NCBI GenBank assembly: GCA_902778925.1
Contig: CACYZN010000014.1
Coordinates: 29,421 to 93,420, forward strand
Length of the DNA: 64,000 nucleotides
Direction of reading: 5' to 3'
DNA from: an uncultured Bacteroidota bacterium
GTDB taxonomy: Bacteria > Bacteroidota > Bacteroidia > Bacteroidales > P3
Positions 54,901 through 58,975 of this stretch are shown piece after piece (position 1 is the stretch's first letter; every line of letters begins with the position of its first letter). The notes under the pieces are model-generated. The model did no database searches, had not been told where the DNA came from, and was given only the letters and a program-made list of their open reading frames with translations. The translations under genes were made by a program, and so were the position numbers.

Positions 54901-55984
54901 TAAAGTTGAGGAGTTTAGTAGCGTACACCACAGTACTGCCACTGACAGTATAGGCGTTTGTAGTGCCGCCGTCATTGGAGATATAAAGGGCGTGTGTGCC
55001 ACCGTTGCTGGTGGCAGTACCCCAGGCCCAGGCGTTGGTAAGGGTGCCGTTGATGAACTCCCATCCGCAGCTCTCGCCCTCGAAGTCGTCGCTCCAGGCG
55101 TCGCCGACAGCTTCAGCGACTGCCGTGGTAACAAAGGTTACGTTGTTGGTCCAGTCACTTTGATCACCATCACTACAGTACGCACGGACCTTCACGGTGT
55201 AGGTCGTGAGCGGAGTAAGGTTGGAAAACTCATAGGTGGTGGCGTCGGTGACGATAAGGCTGTCCTCGTCATCGTTGAGGCAAATCTGCCATGTCGTGGC
55301 GATGCCTCTCTCGGTCCAATTGAGGGTGGCAGCCTCATGGGTAACATCCGTCACACTGACACCGTTGGGCTTGATGCAACTGGGGGCTTCGCCGCCTGCC
55401 TCATAGGTAAAGGTCACCTTGGGCAGAAAGTTGGCTGCCGAGGCAGAGACTCCATCCAGACTGCTACTGTTGCTGCCGTAAACAGAAGCCCCGGTAACGC
55501 TTTGTCCCAAAAAGTTGATGCTCTTCCAGGAACCCTTTGCGGTGTTTTCTATGCCAATCAGCAGGTTTCCGCCATTGTAGGTGTACGGCGTTTCAAGCTC
55601 AATCGTAAGAGCACCGCCACCGTCCACACTCATAAATTCAAGTGTGCCGCTGTACAGTACATCGCTTTTGGCTTCAAACGCGCTTATCGAGGTGTAGTCA
55701 ACCTCCATAAGGTATACATCAACAGCGCATGTCGTCACATACGGGACATTATTGCTGTTGGTGTAGAATGTAAGGCTGCTGATAGTACCTCCATTCATAT
55801 CCGACAACTCCTCGGCGGGGTAAACAACCTGACTCCGCGTAAAAGCATCGAAATAATAAACATAGGCCGGAACCTTTGTGTTTGTCGTTGTACCGTCGGC
55901 GACGGTCAGTGTTTCTTGTGCTTTTGTCAACCACGGCACACACAATAGTGCAACCAAGGACAGAAGTTGTAGTGTTCTTTTCAT
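36941..55984 (-). CDS. Giant T9SS-secreted modular adhesin (6347 residues)
   Basis: One uninterrupted frame of 19,044 bases. Residues 1-23 are a signal peptide. Residues ~24-2950 mix three copies of an N-terminal beta-sandwich-like module (starting near 24, 1260 and 2040; each has YPAEEL/FPAEQL/IPAEQM), about five cleaved-adhesin/anchor-J modules, many fibronectin type III-like modules and three SYGDGWNGNA-type modules. A Tyr-rich region (~2950-3520) leads to six modules with HTI-x-NNGG and NADHxVxxVFGPY motifs (~3520-4540). Then come 37 units of the ACDSYTWHG...GCDSTVTLHLTVN type (~4540-6268). The last ~78 residues are a T9SS type A sorting domain (LYPNPTTGRVTI, VEVMDITGRKVA, ending RKVIKR). 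The protein should be exported by T9SS and anchored on the surface as a very long fibre for adhesion or cell contact; that role is inferred. Confidence 0.9.
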   Translation of the reverse strand: MKRTLQLLSLVALLCVPWLTKAQETLTVADGTTTNTKVPAYVYYFDAFTRSQVVYPAEELSDMNGGTISSLTFYTNSNNVPYVTTCAVDVYLMEVDYTSISAFEAKSDVLYSGTLEFMSVDGGGALTIELETPYTYNGGNLLIGIENTAKGSWKSINFLGQSVTGASVYGSNSSSLDGVSASAANFLPKVTFTYEAGGEAPSCIKPNGVSVTDVTHEAATLNWTERGIATTWQICLNDDEDSLIVTDATTYEFSNLTPLTTYTVKVRAYCSDGDQSDWTNNVTFVTTAVAEAVGDAWSDDFEGESCGWEFINGTLTNAWAWGTATSNGGTHALYISNDGGTTNAYTVSGSTVVYATKLLNFTDGKYQISYDWNGNGEGNYDYMRVALAPASVNLAAGTSLPSGLTASAVPSGWIALDGGSKLNGVTAWQNKSLAVDVAAGNYYFVLVWRNDNGGGTNPPAAIDNMSITRIACAYDVTDLTASNITATTATLSWTAGEATQWHVVYSTTSDFANAYEPLVGDATLEITGLESATQYYVKARAYCGGEDFGAWSAVYSFYTTCVPLTEENLPYIEDFESYGSGSTQPISPCWTKGTNYSSNTYPYPYATAAVNGSRGLYFYGTHTSSSSYYSWAALPPVDEAIDMNSMMVTFNGKRYSSSSASYHSMIVVGIAESVEGLTSAEAIDSNVVWIDTMDLTPEPSSTVMEGRVSFANYDGNGKYVVFYCPIPELSGSSSYAYNYVYLDDVVLRHIPSCPDIVGLTVDELFTDGATLRWPYTDADEYIIVDTNNNVIATITDTFYTIDGLEPMTSYTYGVAASCGGEQGAVTTAEFTTLCVAVVVDAESPFNETFDGLTSGIPTCWDNAEGTTINAAYRWNYFATGHEGAGLRFNSYSNSNNLTNVLATPLLQLNVNPRLSFWFKNPTGGDFTVKVSTDNGETFADLVTGLTGVSAWTFFELNLDPEYNGQTVRFYFCGTSNYGSGDAYIYLDNVTVDAAPTCLPVTELTASDITAESLLLEWTDEINSGATYTIIYNDTILNTEETFYTVTGLEPETYYTFTVTANCSEDDASTEVMVSVVTQPSCAPVANLTVSELAAHEATLTWEGDAEFYTVYEIGDSIVLGTTNESTFTLTGLQPSTNHTIGVKAICGDAEASMPTVTFTTTIACPVPTALSATLTPGNGTVATLSWTENGEAEAWQLCLNGDTSNIIDVASNSYDLTGLTAEQAYTAQVRANCGDYDGFSAWSQAITFIPTNAYSITVNDGTNTNGYVPIYGFYVDGSTVSQFIFPAEQLDNLTNGVITDLTFYSSEATSSWNNATFEVYMTEVDYTTFSSTALVDWSSMTLVKNESVLSISGGQMVVELDNEYQYLGGNLMIGVKEIASGGYSQSNWYGVSATGASLGGNNTASQQNFLPKTTINYIPGTAVACTRPGAITIDNITASSADIAWTMDGDSAEYLVYLNGEVYASVTDNFYSFNNLDALNIYNIGVQSVCGGGDSSLIRTASFNTQGEGNTCQINLECSTTYSYYDPWGSGAAIEAYQNGILVGSTSATGTVEVFAAYPVELKYKGASSAYANSYAFVTVTDIAGDTLYSGSGMSDGKVLAMVETPCPACMPVSYVWVDDVSTNSAIVSWVNADNDTAVTVRVIVNGEEYEVNGSSLYLEGLFDNTYYTVGVATVCDDGSYASERTVSFKTVANCQAVAELTATEIGGNNATVAWSPMGEETLWNVYLNQQMVATVTEPVYTFEGLSGLTTYVAAVEAVCGDSLVSEQAMMEFTTSMFCEAGVCQITIVGHDSYGDGWNGNAVNITVNGNVIGTFTFASGSEGTASYEVCKGDFIAFTWTTGMYSDETSFEIQDGGGSQVYSGSGAQSETFFTLDDACPSCMPVSNVWVDDVTTNSAIVSWVNADNDSAVTVSVIVNGEEYEVTGSSLYLEGLLDNTDYTVSVATVCEDGSYASERTVSFKTLPSCMPVDVTVTDVTAHSVTISWGDSTDAGNWYVYDNENTFTTEANSYTFTDLASQTAFTFGVARICDVESISDFTYLTVNTAFDASCEGSSPITVSNADADDATIAYIPGYSYYNNSYSEVIIPAEQMEGIGTVKALQFKPESTSGGTYFTNCEVYLANTDMDDLSGGFIQDPNNFELVWSGDMSYTTTDWQTLNLTTPFVWDGTSNVVVAVRRNHGAYQNGSLFAAYTAEAQLGRYVYNDNDSFVLGSISGGTATNTPAWYKLVGCNDGAVITCNRVRDQHVSDITASSATLHWSDNANEGASYSIYHIEGDDNTLVASGVYDTLYVVTNLDANTPYVFAIQANCSADDASTMARVSFRTECNAISVLPWTEGFENVPEGDAQMPYCWKKNNGGVGNYPYAYNTSPRSGNNALYFYLSTSSSYAASNQIAVMPAIDASIDMSALRLRFYGRGNAYGGGSTVRVGVINNPADTAMFVVSTMEISGANYSDEPYVVTGFPTGMGNYIAISVSEPTSNYSYVYIDDVTLDYIPSCPDITGVTVSDITAESAAISWNTAADYYVVYIDNGTVEMVFDTVYYIEGLAPTTDYTYGVAAVCGDEMGTISTVSFRTTGIPTTVPYVTSFEDGEDQGWEYANGVNAWTIGAATANSGEKSLYISNDNGVSNTYTDNTQATSYAWRTIQFEEAGDYSVSFNWKGQGEGNYDYLRVWLAPASFVFTADAYPVSGQSYQSGYTPDGWIDLGGKMNLQEEWQTSMQQINVAEAGNYNLVFMWRNDNSTGNQPAIAIDNVSVMPLSCPAVANLTATGVTASEATIAWSYNNDGAYGYEVYLNGEYINNVYDNNSYTFTNLNSEMTYTAGVRALCSDGDTSMMATTQFTTSMGCGNGTCVVTIVGHDSYGDGWNGNAINIVQNGETVGTFTLSDGSDQTTGYCVTEGQPISFSWTTGSYSYETSFQVVNAEGVTVADISDGSVLTGGEIFLALDNCNSIPTDVYDTIDIVACGSYWWNKTNNEYTESGVYTVQTSNALGYSSYTTLNLTINPNYFSNDTVVAVGSYYDEANDIFATQGSWYYRSYQTVDGCDSTVGYNIIITPYATTDTQHVTACEYYNYGYGYYAYGSGIYEYDSVLGELYLYDTVYYYDTVYEYDSMMVYTWYNLEQVYNLDAKLYHFVLDLTIKNNVWSETYDTTYADYYVWNGDTLRNSSWMYSHNYPGAAANGCDSTAYLTLTILSGDVRYATACDYFNANGRWFYQSGIHYYDSTICDTVNRMYVETYEDYVYSDSTGNGQYVTRYDTSYYTERECYNRTFALDLTINHSTWRDTTVYAVDYYVFGGDTLESNGWYEHTFQVPGGCDSSVGLNLVIISGDTINVIACDWYETSDGRWYTESGLYTFDSTDADGITRTYLLDLTINHSTWHDDTIYAVDYYVFGGDTLTNSGWYEHSFPVPGGCDSNAYIRLFIISGDTINVTACDWYETSNGWWYYESGLYTFDSSDAEGNTRSYLLNLTINHSYWFDTSVITPDYYVFGGDTLTESGWYEKTFTAVNGCDSTIGLNLDVRVIHELTVNTNGGYLYVGALGENIRSDTVLMVGQGYQFLQLVTFDPVTGGYYDVDGEHSRLYELYIDGQPVDLSESVSNDVYTLNIYNYLASSGYNIYNIDLNMYGDHSIEAVYGPYYNDSVCLSFGRMNVYDETTEGATVTWIRGSGADTYTVSYGLSDNVRYSDSNSYYYFEGDYVNETLTSTDTTITYQLSNLQSFTDYVVLVEMTCDDGELYQYAYGFTTQGLPHTITVTNNGGSAWREELDRLDTTVVFTGHEGESFFTYLYSHMPETDSMWYGRTDRCQLHNIIIDGDTIDVLQNSSSDVYDLWVNQDGDYIYYELNVYYNADHIVEYVFGPYDETEWPEYCVAPRDLHLDYATNSSVAITWEHYEDIYVVDLYTLDGEVVYHDTTFSGYYEFTDLASNTEYYAVVGTVCPNGTNRTSAINVQTYGGEMHTITLSSNGGFIATNSGEHYTSPVDLTFTGYEGQDFVVSFLSFAADGQGILSYFDLDQSKWQLKHLYFDSVDIMASYSDSASNYIFDVEHYNENALVYDAYGIYTWFNADHSIVAEFGPYDAVEHTITIINHGGGYVDDQMSGGYGFFTQDTNVITGYEGNYISLRLISMHPNRAPYLVNHDSTMLVRLVFDGEEYLFDGSDSRVFINDQGNEIYYGWGVQDIYFDADHTLEVWFEPWTREYIYDTVELTIEGEGYVYNMDEGMMVTGDTTFTVSDDSWTRLQFVTLDPVVGSNYGFEEGCRLNALIIDGEYVSLDGNINGDGYNVYTYDYLWNNGYIIYYVYLNGSHTVHAVFGPYHDSTLCTTMTRMQLSEQYNTSAVVSWVAGNGTNTYHLYYGLADNFNYDSVDFYGDYTEQVITGDQEQFVYQMNDLQPSSHYIVMLKMFCENSDGWWYTYRDLYTSGDPHSITFSNNGGYLNDQTLSGRDTTIVSNYYDGWSYGTYILTMPAEEAQNNGISEDRCHLNQIIIDSVSVDLTVADTTDDYMIVPTVFDDGWIEYYFRIYYNADHTVQFIFGPQPGVHTLHMTACGSYEWNDSVYTASGTYVNGEDTLVLTINQPTNTEHFQMACDEYWWHDTVYTTSGVYTFTGMGDNKCVNTETLYLTVNHSSVGDTVVATVCDEYVLADMWFYETGVYDLVINNTVGCDSLFVLDLTVNYSTYNEAEATACDSYEWHDSVYTESGVYTYVIPNAVGCDSIMDLFLTVNYGMNDTIVANVCDSYVWNDSVYTATGIYRSVVANEAGCYDVSVLDLTVGYSTVDTVVMTVCNSLEWNGSMLTNSDVYAFMYANADGCDSLVVLDLTVNHGNLDTVYANACDSYEWHDSVYTESGEYTYTISNGQGCENVTVLMLTVGYNHVDTISETVCNSMEWHDAMYTQSGLYPYTYDNDEGCTNTEVLNLTVNYSTADTNEIAACDIYEWYGEPYTESGVYTRNSTNNVGCSHTDVLVLTVNSSTRDTSVVTVCDNYEWNGVTYTRSGAYTYTSANNEGCDNVSVLYLTVNHSTVDSIAKTECDSYTWMGTTYTASGVYSFDTTNINGCDSIMVLNLVVNSSTTAIETVEACNSYRWHGMDYTASTDDATYTTENANGCDSTVTLHLTIDNCSTTQIAACDSYTWHGNEYTESGTYVDDNDTLVLTINRSNTASEFIVACDSYTWHGVTYTASTNEPVFVTTNVNGCDSIVSLELIVNNGGTSTSEYTVCDSYTWHGEVYTISGTYSYTTMGANGCDSTAYLNLTVNYSNSGVENVYACDSYVWNGITFTTSGSFAYNSANAAGCDSTTTINLRIGRSTSGDTLATACNSFDWYEYTGIAETQSLSHIFEGGNQYGCDSTVTLHLIINQCSTLDTTVCGSYTWHGNTYTTSGIYGDGTDTLILTVAHANSGDIFVDACNSYDWFEFTGLVESQSLTRTFTNQSGCDSVVTLHLTINHCGTDYVTACESYMWKGFNFTSSGTFVDGADTLVLTIKHANSGDTIASAFDSFDWYEYAGIDSSMTLSHTFYGGNQYGCDSTVTLHLTIKHRVIEHRMSCDSYVWNGETFTSSGTFVMGDDTLVLTIGRNSYGDTLARVVGSFDWYEYTGLSTTQEVVHTFDSANIYGCDSIVTLHLLVVPADIPQSKSSSCDTVIACDSYTWHGFTLTSSGLYPLGSDTLLLTIHRSNTGDTIADACNSFDWYEHLDITESCNKTHVFSGANVYGCDSTVTLHLSVNACSTVDTTVCGIYQWHGYNLTSSGTYVSDHDTLNLTVKRASSSDTVAVSCGSFDWYEYEGLTGDIQSVTHTFAGSNVDGCDSTVTLHLAINQCSTIDTAVCGSFQWKGFTLTSSGTYVRGTDTLMLTVNRAVTADTIAVVCDGFDWYEHTGLTESQSISHVFPGGSIYGCDSTVTLHLTVNHCSTTDTAVCESYTWKGFNLTTSGTYMVGHDTLMLTVNHSTTSVETVTACNNYVWHGHDYSAATDDATYTYTDINGCDSVVTLHLTINQCSTTEITACDQYTWHGGVYNTSGVYTDGADTLRLTINRSSMSIVNVTACDSYTWHGATYTSSTTATYTGENAVSCDSVTTLVLTVNHSVPTVTSQTVCDIYNWHTNNYTTSGDYTYAHTDANGCNQVDTLHLTVNHSVVTTEQIAACDQYELNGTVYTESAVVNYTGTTAAGCDSMATINLTINHSVAASEQLAVCDQYELNGTVYTESATVTYNGTTAAGCDSVVTIALTINHSVSTYDTLVVGENELPTVYDGHSIAAAGDYTFDYTTSAGCDSTVYLHVVANPVGIDDVDLEVISLYPNPTTGRVTISSDNVVKVEVMDITGRKVATFHGTNTFDIGHLAEGSYTLRITLDQGTTIRKVIKR
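37170..42385 (-). repeat. 37-unit tandem array coding for ACDSYxWxG...GCDS repeats
   Basis: Units of 39-51 residues open with (A/V)C(D/N)SYxWxGxxYTxSGxY and close with GCDSxxxLxLTVNxS. Each standard unit has two cysteines. Units 17-30 (about 38185-40105) alternate strictly between a long form (FDWYEYTGL...GCDSTVTLHL) and a short form (CSTxDTxVC...DTLxLTV), forming seven tandem dimers of about 90 residues. The last unit is degenerate and has lost the first cysteine. Confidence 0.85.
42385..45430 (-). repeat. Six NGG/NADH-type beta modules within the giant gene
   Basis: Module starts are near 45430, 44745, 44140, 43765, 43400 and 42745. Each holds HTIT-x-NNGG, an F(T)GYEG turn, a L-x-IIIDG strand, and NADHxVxFVFGP at the end. 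They resemble bacterial-repeat (InlB B-repeat-like) domains. Short fibronectin III-like pieces (VVSWVAGNGTNTYHLYYG) lie between some of them. Confidence 0.65.
50101..51168 (-). repeat. Near-identical duplicated blocks in the giant gene
   Basis: About 254 bases at 50101-50354 are repeated with few differences at 50914-51168, a spacing of 813 bases. Each codes for a fibronectin III-like module (MPVSxVWVDDVxTNSAIVSW and following). Other copies of this module in the gene are far more diverged. Confidence 0.8.
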
Positions 55985-56106
55985 ACGCTTATTGTTTATT
56001 TAATTATTTTTTCTAACTGCTACGTGTTAATGGAGCACGCCCGGTTACAAACAACCAGCTGACTGTCAACCAATATCGCAACACACCAGTCAACTAATCA
56101 ACAGTG

Positions 56107-56114
56107 CAAAGTTA
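56107..56114 (-). promoter_or_regulatory. -7 box for the giant adhesin gene
   Basis: Minus-strand TAACTTTG 122 bases before the start codon, with a TTG (complement of 56133-56135) 18 bases upstream. The remaining part of the gap (56115-56236) is AT-rich without a gene. Confidence 0.55.
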
Positions 56115-56236
56115 ATAAAAATTCCGATACACCAACAAGAATAATGTTAAAAATTACAGTCAAATCGTCAAACAAGGCATTACTGCATGCCGCCATCGCA
56201 GCACCATACTGCTATAGCGGAAAATAGTAATTGTTG

Positions 56237-56275
56237 AAAAAAAAATGCGGAACCTTCCCTACGAAAGATTCCACA
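56237..56275 (-). terminator. Terminator of the alcohol dehydrogenase gene
   Basis: An 11-base stem with two G-T pairs (56246-56256 with 56265-56275); on the minus strand it is followed by T9 (56237-56245). It begins 36 bases after the stop. Confidence 0.85.
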
Positions 56276-56311
56276 CTTGACAAACCTACCGCTGCAGGGC
56301 GGGCGAGAACG

Positions 56312-57478
56312 TCACATACTCTGACGCAGTATATCGACAACCTCGTCGCGGGTCATGGTGCGGTAGCCGACAGGCAGTATCTTCACAGCATCGGTCACCG
56401 CCTCCAGATTCTCTTCGCTGACACCGAGCTCGCGGCTGTGCATCACCACACCTATCTCCTTCATCCATTGCTCGAGGCAGGCAAGCCCCTCGGTAGCCAC
56501 CTGCTCGTCGGCCTTGCCCTCAGGACGCACACCCCACACGTTGATTGCAAAGCGACGGAACTGATGCAGACCGTCGCGCATCATATGGCGGTAGTAGGGC
56601 AGCGACACCGAGGCAAGCGTCATGCCGTGGGCGGCATCGGTCACAAGGCCTATGGCGTGCCCTATCTGGTGAACCTCCCAGTCGCCACCTTTGCCACACT
56701 TGAGCAGCGTGTTGAGCGCCCAGGTTGCAGTCCACATGATGTTGGCTCGAGCCTCGTAGTCTTGCGGGTTCTTGGCCGCAATGCGGCTGCTGTGCACCAG
56801 CGACCGCATGAGGCCCTCGATGATATAATCGGTGGTACAGTCGGCAGTGCCGGCGAAATACTGTTCCATCAGATGGCTCATAATGTCGAAAAAACCAGCC
56901 ACCATCTGGTACTGCGGCACGGTCATGGTGAATCGAGGGTTGAGGATGGTAAACTTCGGATACAGCTCCGGGCCAAAGACCTTGCCCAACTTGAAACCCG
57001 CCTTGCGGTTGGTGATCACGCTGCCGCCATTCATCTCGCTGCCGGTACCCACCATGGTGAGCACAGCGCCCACGGCGACGGTCCTGCATGTGGGCCAACC
57101 CTGACCGACCCAGTATTTCTCCCAGGCGTCCTCCTCGCAGTAGGCGCTGGCACTCACTGCTTTGGCATAGTCGATAGTAGAACCGCCACCCACAGCCAGG
57201 ATGAGGTCCACCTTGTTGTCTCGCACACGCGCGCAACCCTCCATCACCTTTTCGTAAGTGGGGTTGGGCATGACGCCTGCATCCTCGACCACCGTCTTGC
57301 CAGCCTCGCGGAGGGCGGCGACCACGGCATCGTAGACGCCGTTGCGCTTGATGCTGCCGCCACCGTAGCTGAGCATCACCACTGGACCATAGTTCTTCAA
57401 TTCGCCCACCAGATGGGTCATTGCATCCTCACCAAAGTAGAGTTTGGTGGGATTGTAGTATTTGAAATTGCCTTGCAT
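56312..57478 (-). CDS. Iron-containing alcohol dehydrogenase (BDH/YqhD-like)
   Basis: A 388-residue group III alcohol dehydrogenase, usually NAD(P)H-dependent, that reduces aldehydes such as butanal. Residues 38-47 (LSYGGGSIKR) and GGGSTIDYAKA near residue 96 are dinucleotide-binding loops; GTGSEMNGGSVIT is the family signature. The metal ligands are expected as Asp and His in FDIMSHLMEQYF and two His in HQIGHAIGLVTDAAHG. Length and the start (MQGNFKYYNPTKLYFG) match BDH-type enzymes common in gut Bacteroidales. Its stop is followed by a good terminator; pfkA lies 48 bases upstream on the same strand. Confidence 0.92.
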   Translation of the reverse strand: MQGNFKYYNPTKLYFGEDAMTHLVGELKNYGPVVMLSYGGGSIKRNGVYDAVVAALREAGKTVVEDAGVMPNPTYEKVMEGCARVRDNKVDLILAVGGGSTIDYAKAVSASAYCEEDAWEKYWVGQGWPTCRTVAVGAVLTMVGTGSEMNGGSVITNRKAGFKLGKVFGPELYPKFTILNPRFTMTVPQYQMVAGFFDIMSHLMEQYFAGTADCTTDYIIEGLMRSLVHSSRIAAKNPQDYEARANIMWTATWALNTLLKCGKGGDWEVHQIGHAIGLVTDAAHGMTLASVSLPYYRHMMRDGLHQFRRFAINVWGVRPEGKADEQVATEGLACLEQWMKEIGVVMHSRELGVSEENLEAVTDAVKILPVGYRTMTRDEVVDILRQSM

Positions 57479-57502
57479 ATTGTTTATTTTTAACTTTTAT
57501 CC

Positions 57503-57526
57503 GGTAGTCGGTAGCGGGTGGCGGGC
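57503..57526. repeat. Short heptad-like repeat between pfkA and the alcohol dehydrogenase gene
   Basis: GGTAGTC, GGTAGCG, GGTGGCG, GGC directly abuts the pfkA stop codon. The 7-base period matches the heptads at 11536 and 36762, with different bases. Confidence 0.5.
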
Positions 57527-58627
57527 TCAGTCGCCGAACTCTATGCCCACACCTTTGGCGGTGTGCACCAAGCGACTGTCGGGAGCCACCAGGTTCTGCT
57601 CGCGGACCGCCTCCTCGAGCGGAATACCTACCACGTCGGGGTGGTGGTAGGCCACCATCTGGCCAAAGCGGCCTTCCATGACGAACTCCATGGCGCGCAC
57701 GCCGAACTCGGTGGCCAACACGCGGTCGAAGGCTATGGGGGTTCCGCCACGCTGCAGGTGACCGAGGATAGTGTAGCGTATGTCGTGCTCGACGCCGGCT
57801 GCCTTGAGGTCGGCGGCCAGCTGCTCGCCCACGCCGCCCAACTTAATATGCTGATAGCCAACCTCGGTAGAAGTGCTACCCGTCACGGTGCCACCCTTGG
57901 GCATGGCGCCTTCGGCCACCACGATGATGCAGTATCCACGACGCTTGTTGTAGCGCTGCTCTATCTTGGTTTTAACCTTCTGTATGTCATAGGGTATCTC
58001 GGGTATCAGGCACACGTCGGCGCCGCCGGCGATAGCGCTGTGCAACGCTATCCAACCCGCATCACGCCCCATCACCTCGAGTATGAACACGCGGTTGTGG
58101 CTCGCCGCCGTGGTCACCAGCTTGTCGATGGCGTCGGTACAAATCTGTACAGCTGTCTGGAAGCCAAAGGTGTAGTCGGTCATCGACAAATCGTTATCGA
58201 TAGTCTTTGGTACACCCACTATATTTAGGCCTTTCTTCGCGAGGCCCAACGAGATGCGCTGGCTGCCGTCGCCGCCGATGTTGATCACGGCATCGACACC
58301 CATATACTGCAACTTGCGCAGCATCTCGTCGCTGCGGTCTACGGTGGTCCAGCTGCCATCAGCCTGCTTCACAGGCCAGGCAAAGGGGCCTCCCTTATTG
58401 GTGGTACCCAAGATAGTACCGCCTTGTATCTGAAGACCTTCGACCGTCTTCTCGTCGAGCATCACAATCTCGGTCGGTTCGCGCAACACGCCGTTGAACG
58501 ACTCGACACAACCCACGACCTCCCAGTCGTTGGCCTGGGCGGCGCGCTTCACCACGCCGCGAATCACAGCGTTCAATCCCGGGCAGTCGCCGCCGCCGGT
58601 TAGAACCATAACTCTTTTCAGTGCCAT
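57527..58627 (-). CDS. pfkA: 6-phosphofructokinase
   Basis: A 366-residue glycolytic enzyme making fructose-1,6-bisphosphate. Visible are the nucleotide loop LTGGGDCPGLNAVIRG, GGDGSQRI, the catalytic loop PKTIDNDL and EVMGRDAGWIALHSAIAGGAD. At the two positions that track phosphoryl donor use, the enzyme has Gly (E. coli 104, GGDGS) as in ATP enzymes and Lys (E. coli 124, PKTIDND) as in pyrophosphate enzymes. This mixed state is known from the so-called group III PFKs, so the donor should not be assumed. It is longer than E. coli PfkA (320). A -7 box lies 65 bases upstream. Confidence 0.95.
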   Translation of the reverse strand: MALKRVMVLTGGGDCPGLNAVIRGVVKRAAQANDWEVVGCVESFNGVLREPTEIVMLDEKTVEGLQIQGGTILGTTNKGGPFAWPVKQADGSWTTVDRSDEMLRKLQYMGVDAVINIGGDGSQRISLGLAKKGLNIVGVPKTIDNDLSMTDYTFGFQTAVQICTDAIDKLVTTAASHNRVFILEVMGRDAGWIALHSAIAGGADVCLIPEIPYDIQKVKTKIEQRYNKRRGYCIIVVAEGAMPKGGTVTGSTSTEVGYQHIKLGGVGEQLAADLKAAGVEHDIRYTILGHLQRGGTPIAFDRVLATEFGVRAMEFVMEGRFGQMVAYHHPDVVGIPLEEAVREQNLVAPDSRLVHTAKGVGIEFGD

Positions 58628-58692
58628 ATCTTCTATCTTTTCTTATTCTAAACCACACATTTAAACCAAATAGCCACGCTATTCCGATACTA

Positions 58693-58700
58693 CAAAGATA
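58693..58700 (-). promoter_or_regulatory. -7 box for pfkA
   Basis: Minus-strand TATCTTTG, 65 bases before the start. No clear TTTG at 19 bases upstream. Confidence 0.5.
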
Positions 58701-58798
58701 CTAATTTTTCGCTTATCTGCAGCATTTCCTACAACATTTTTTCCACATCTATAACAAACACCAAGAGCACCAACAACTTACCACAAGCGCAGTTACAC

Positions 58799-58886
58799 CG
58801 TATCGACACCGTATCAACTCCGGGCCGAGTCGGAGTTGAGTCGGACTTGATTCGGACTTGAGTCGGACTTGGGTCGGACTTGATAC
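58799..58886. repeat. Iterated (A)GTCCGACTC element, copy 3, inverted
   Basis: On the minus strand: CGTATCAAGTCCGAC, then CAAGTCCGA-type units repeated about five times with a 10-11 base period, ending in GTATCGACACC-like pieces. It shares CGTATCAAGTCCGAC with the copies at 719 and 17366 but has expanded the AAGTCCGAC unit instead of GGTCCGTATC. It lies between divergent pfkA and nuclease genes. Confidence 0.75.
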
Positions 58887-58923
58887 GAGTGAATGGCTGA
58901 CACACAGGGGGTTGTATTTTCTT

Positions 58924-58954
58924 TTTGGGGGATGGTTTTTTTTTCGTAACTTTG
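58924..58954 (+). promoter_or_regulatory. Promoter of the nuclease-lipoprotein-transketolase region
   Basis: TTTG (58924-58927), exact 19-base spacer, TAACTTTG (58947-58954), 22 bases before the ATG at 58976. Confidence 0.75.
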
Positions 58955-58975
58955 CCGACATATTATAATAATAAA

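Noticed and set aside
36845-55948. Several + strand open frames of 150-760 codons opposite the giant adhesin gene
   Set aside because: They are rich in Val, Ala, Gly and His with no recognisable domain and follow the repeat pattern of the minus-strand gene; they are shadows of its codon use.
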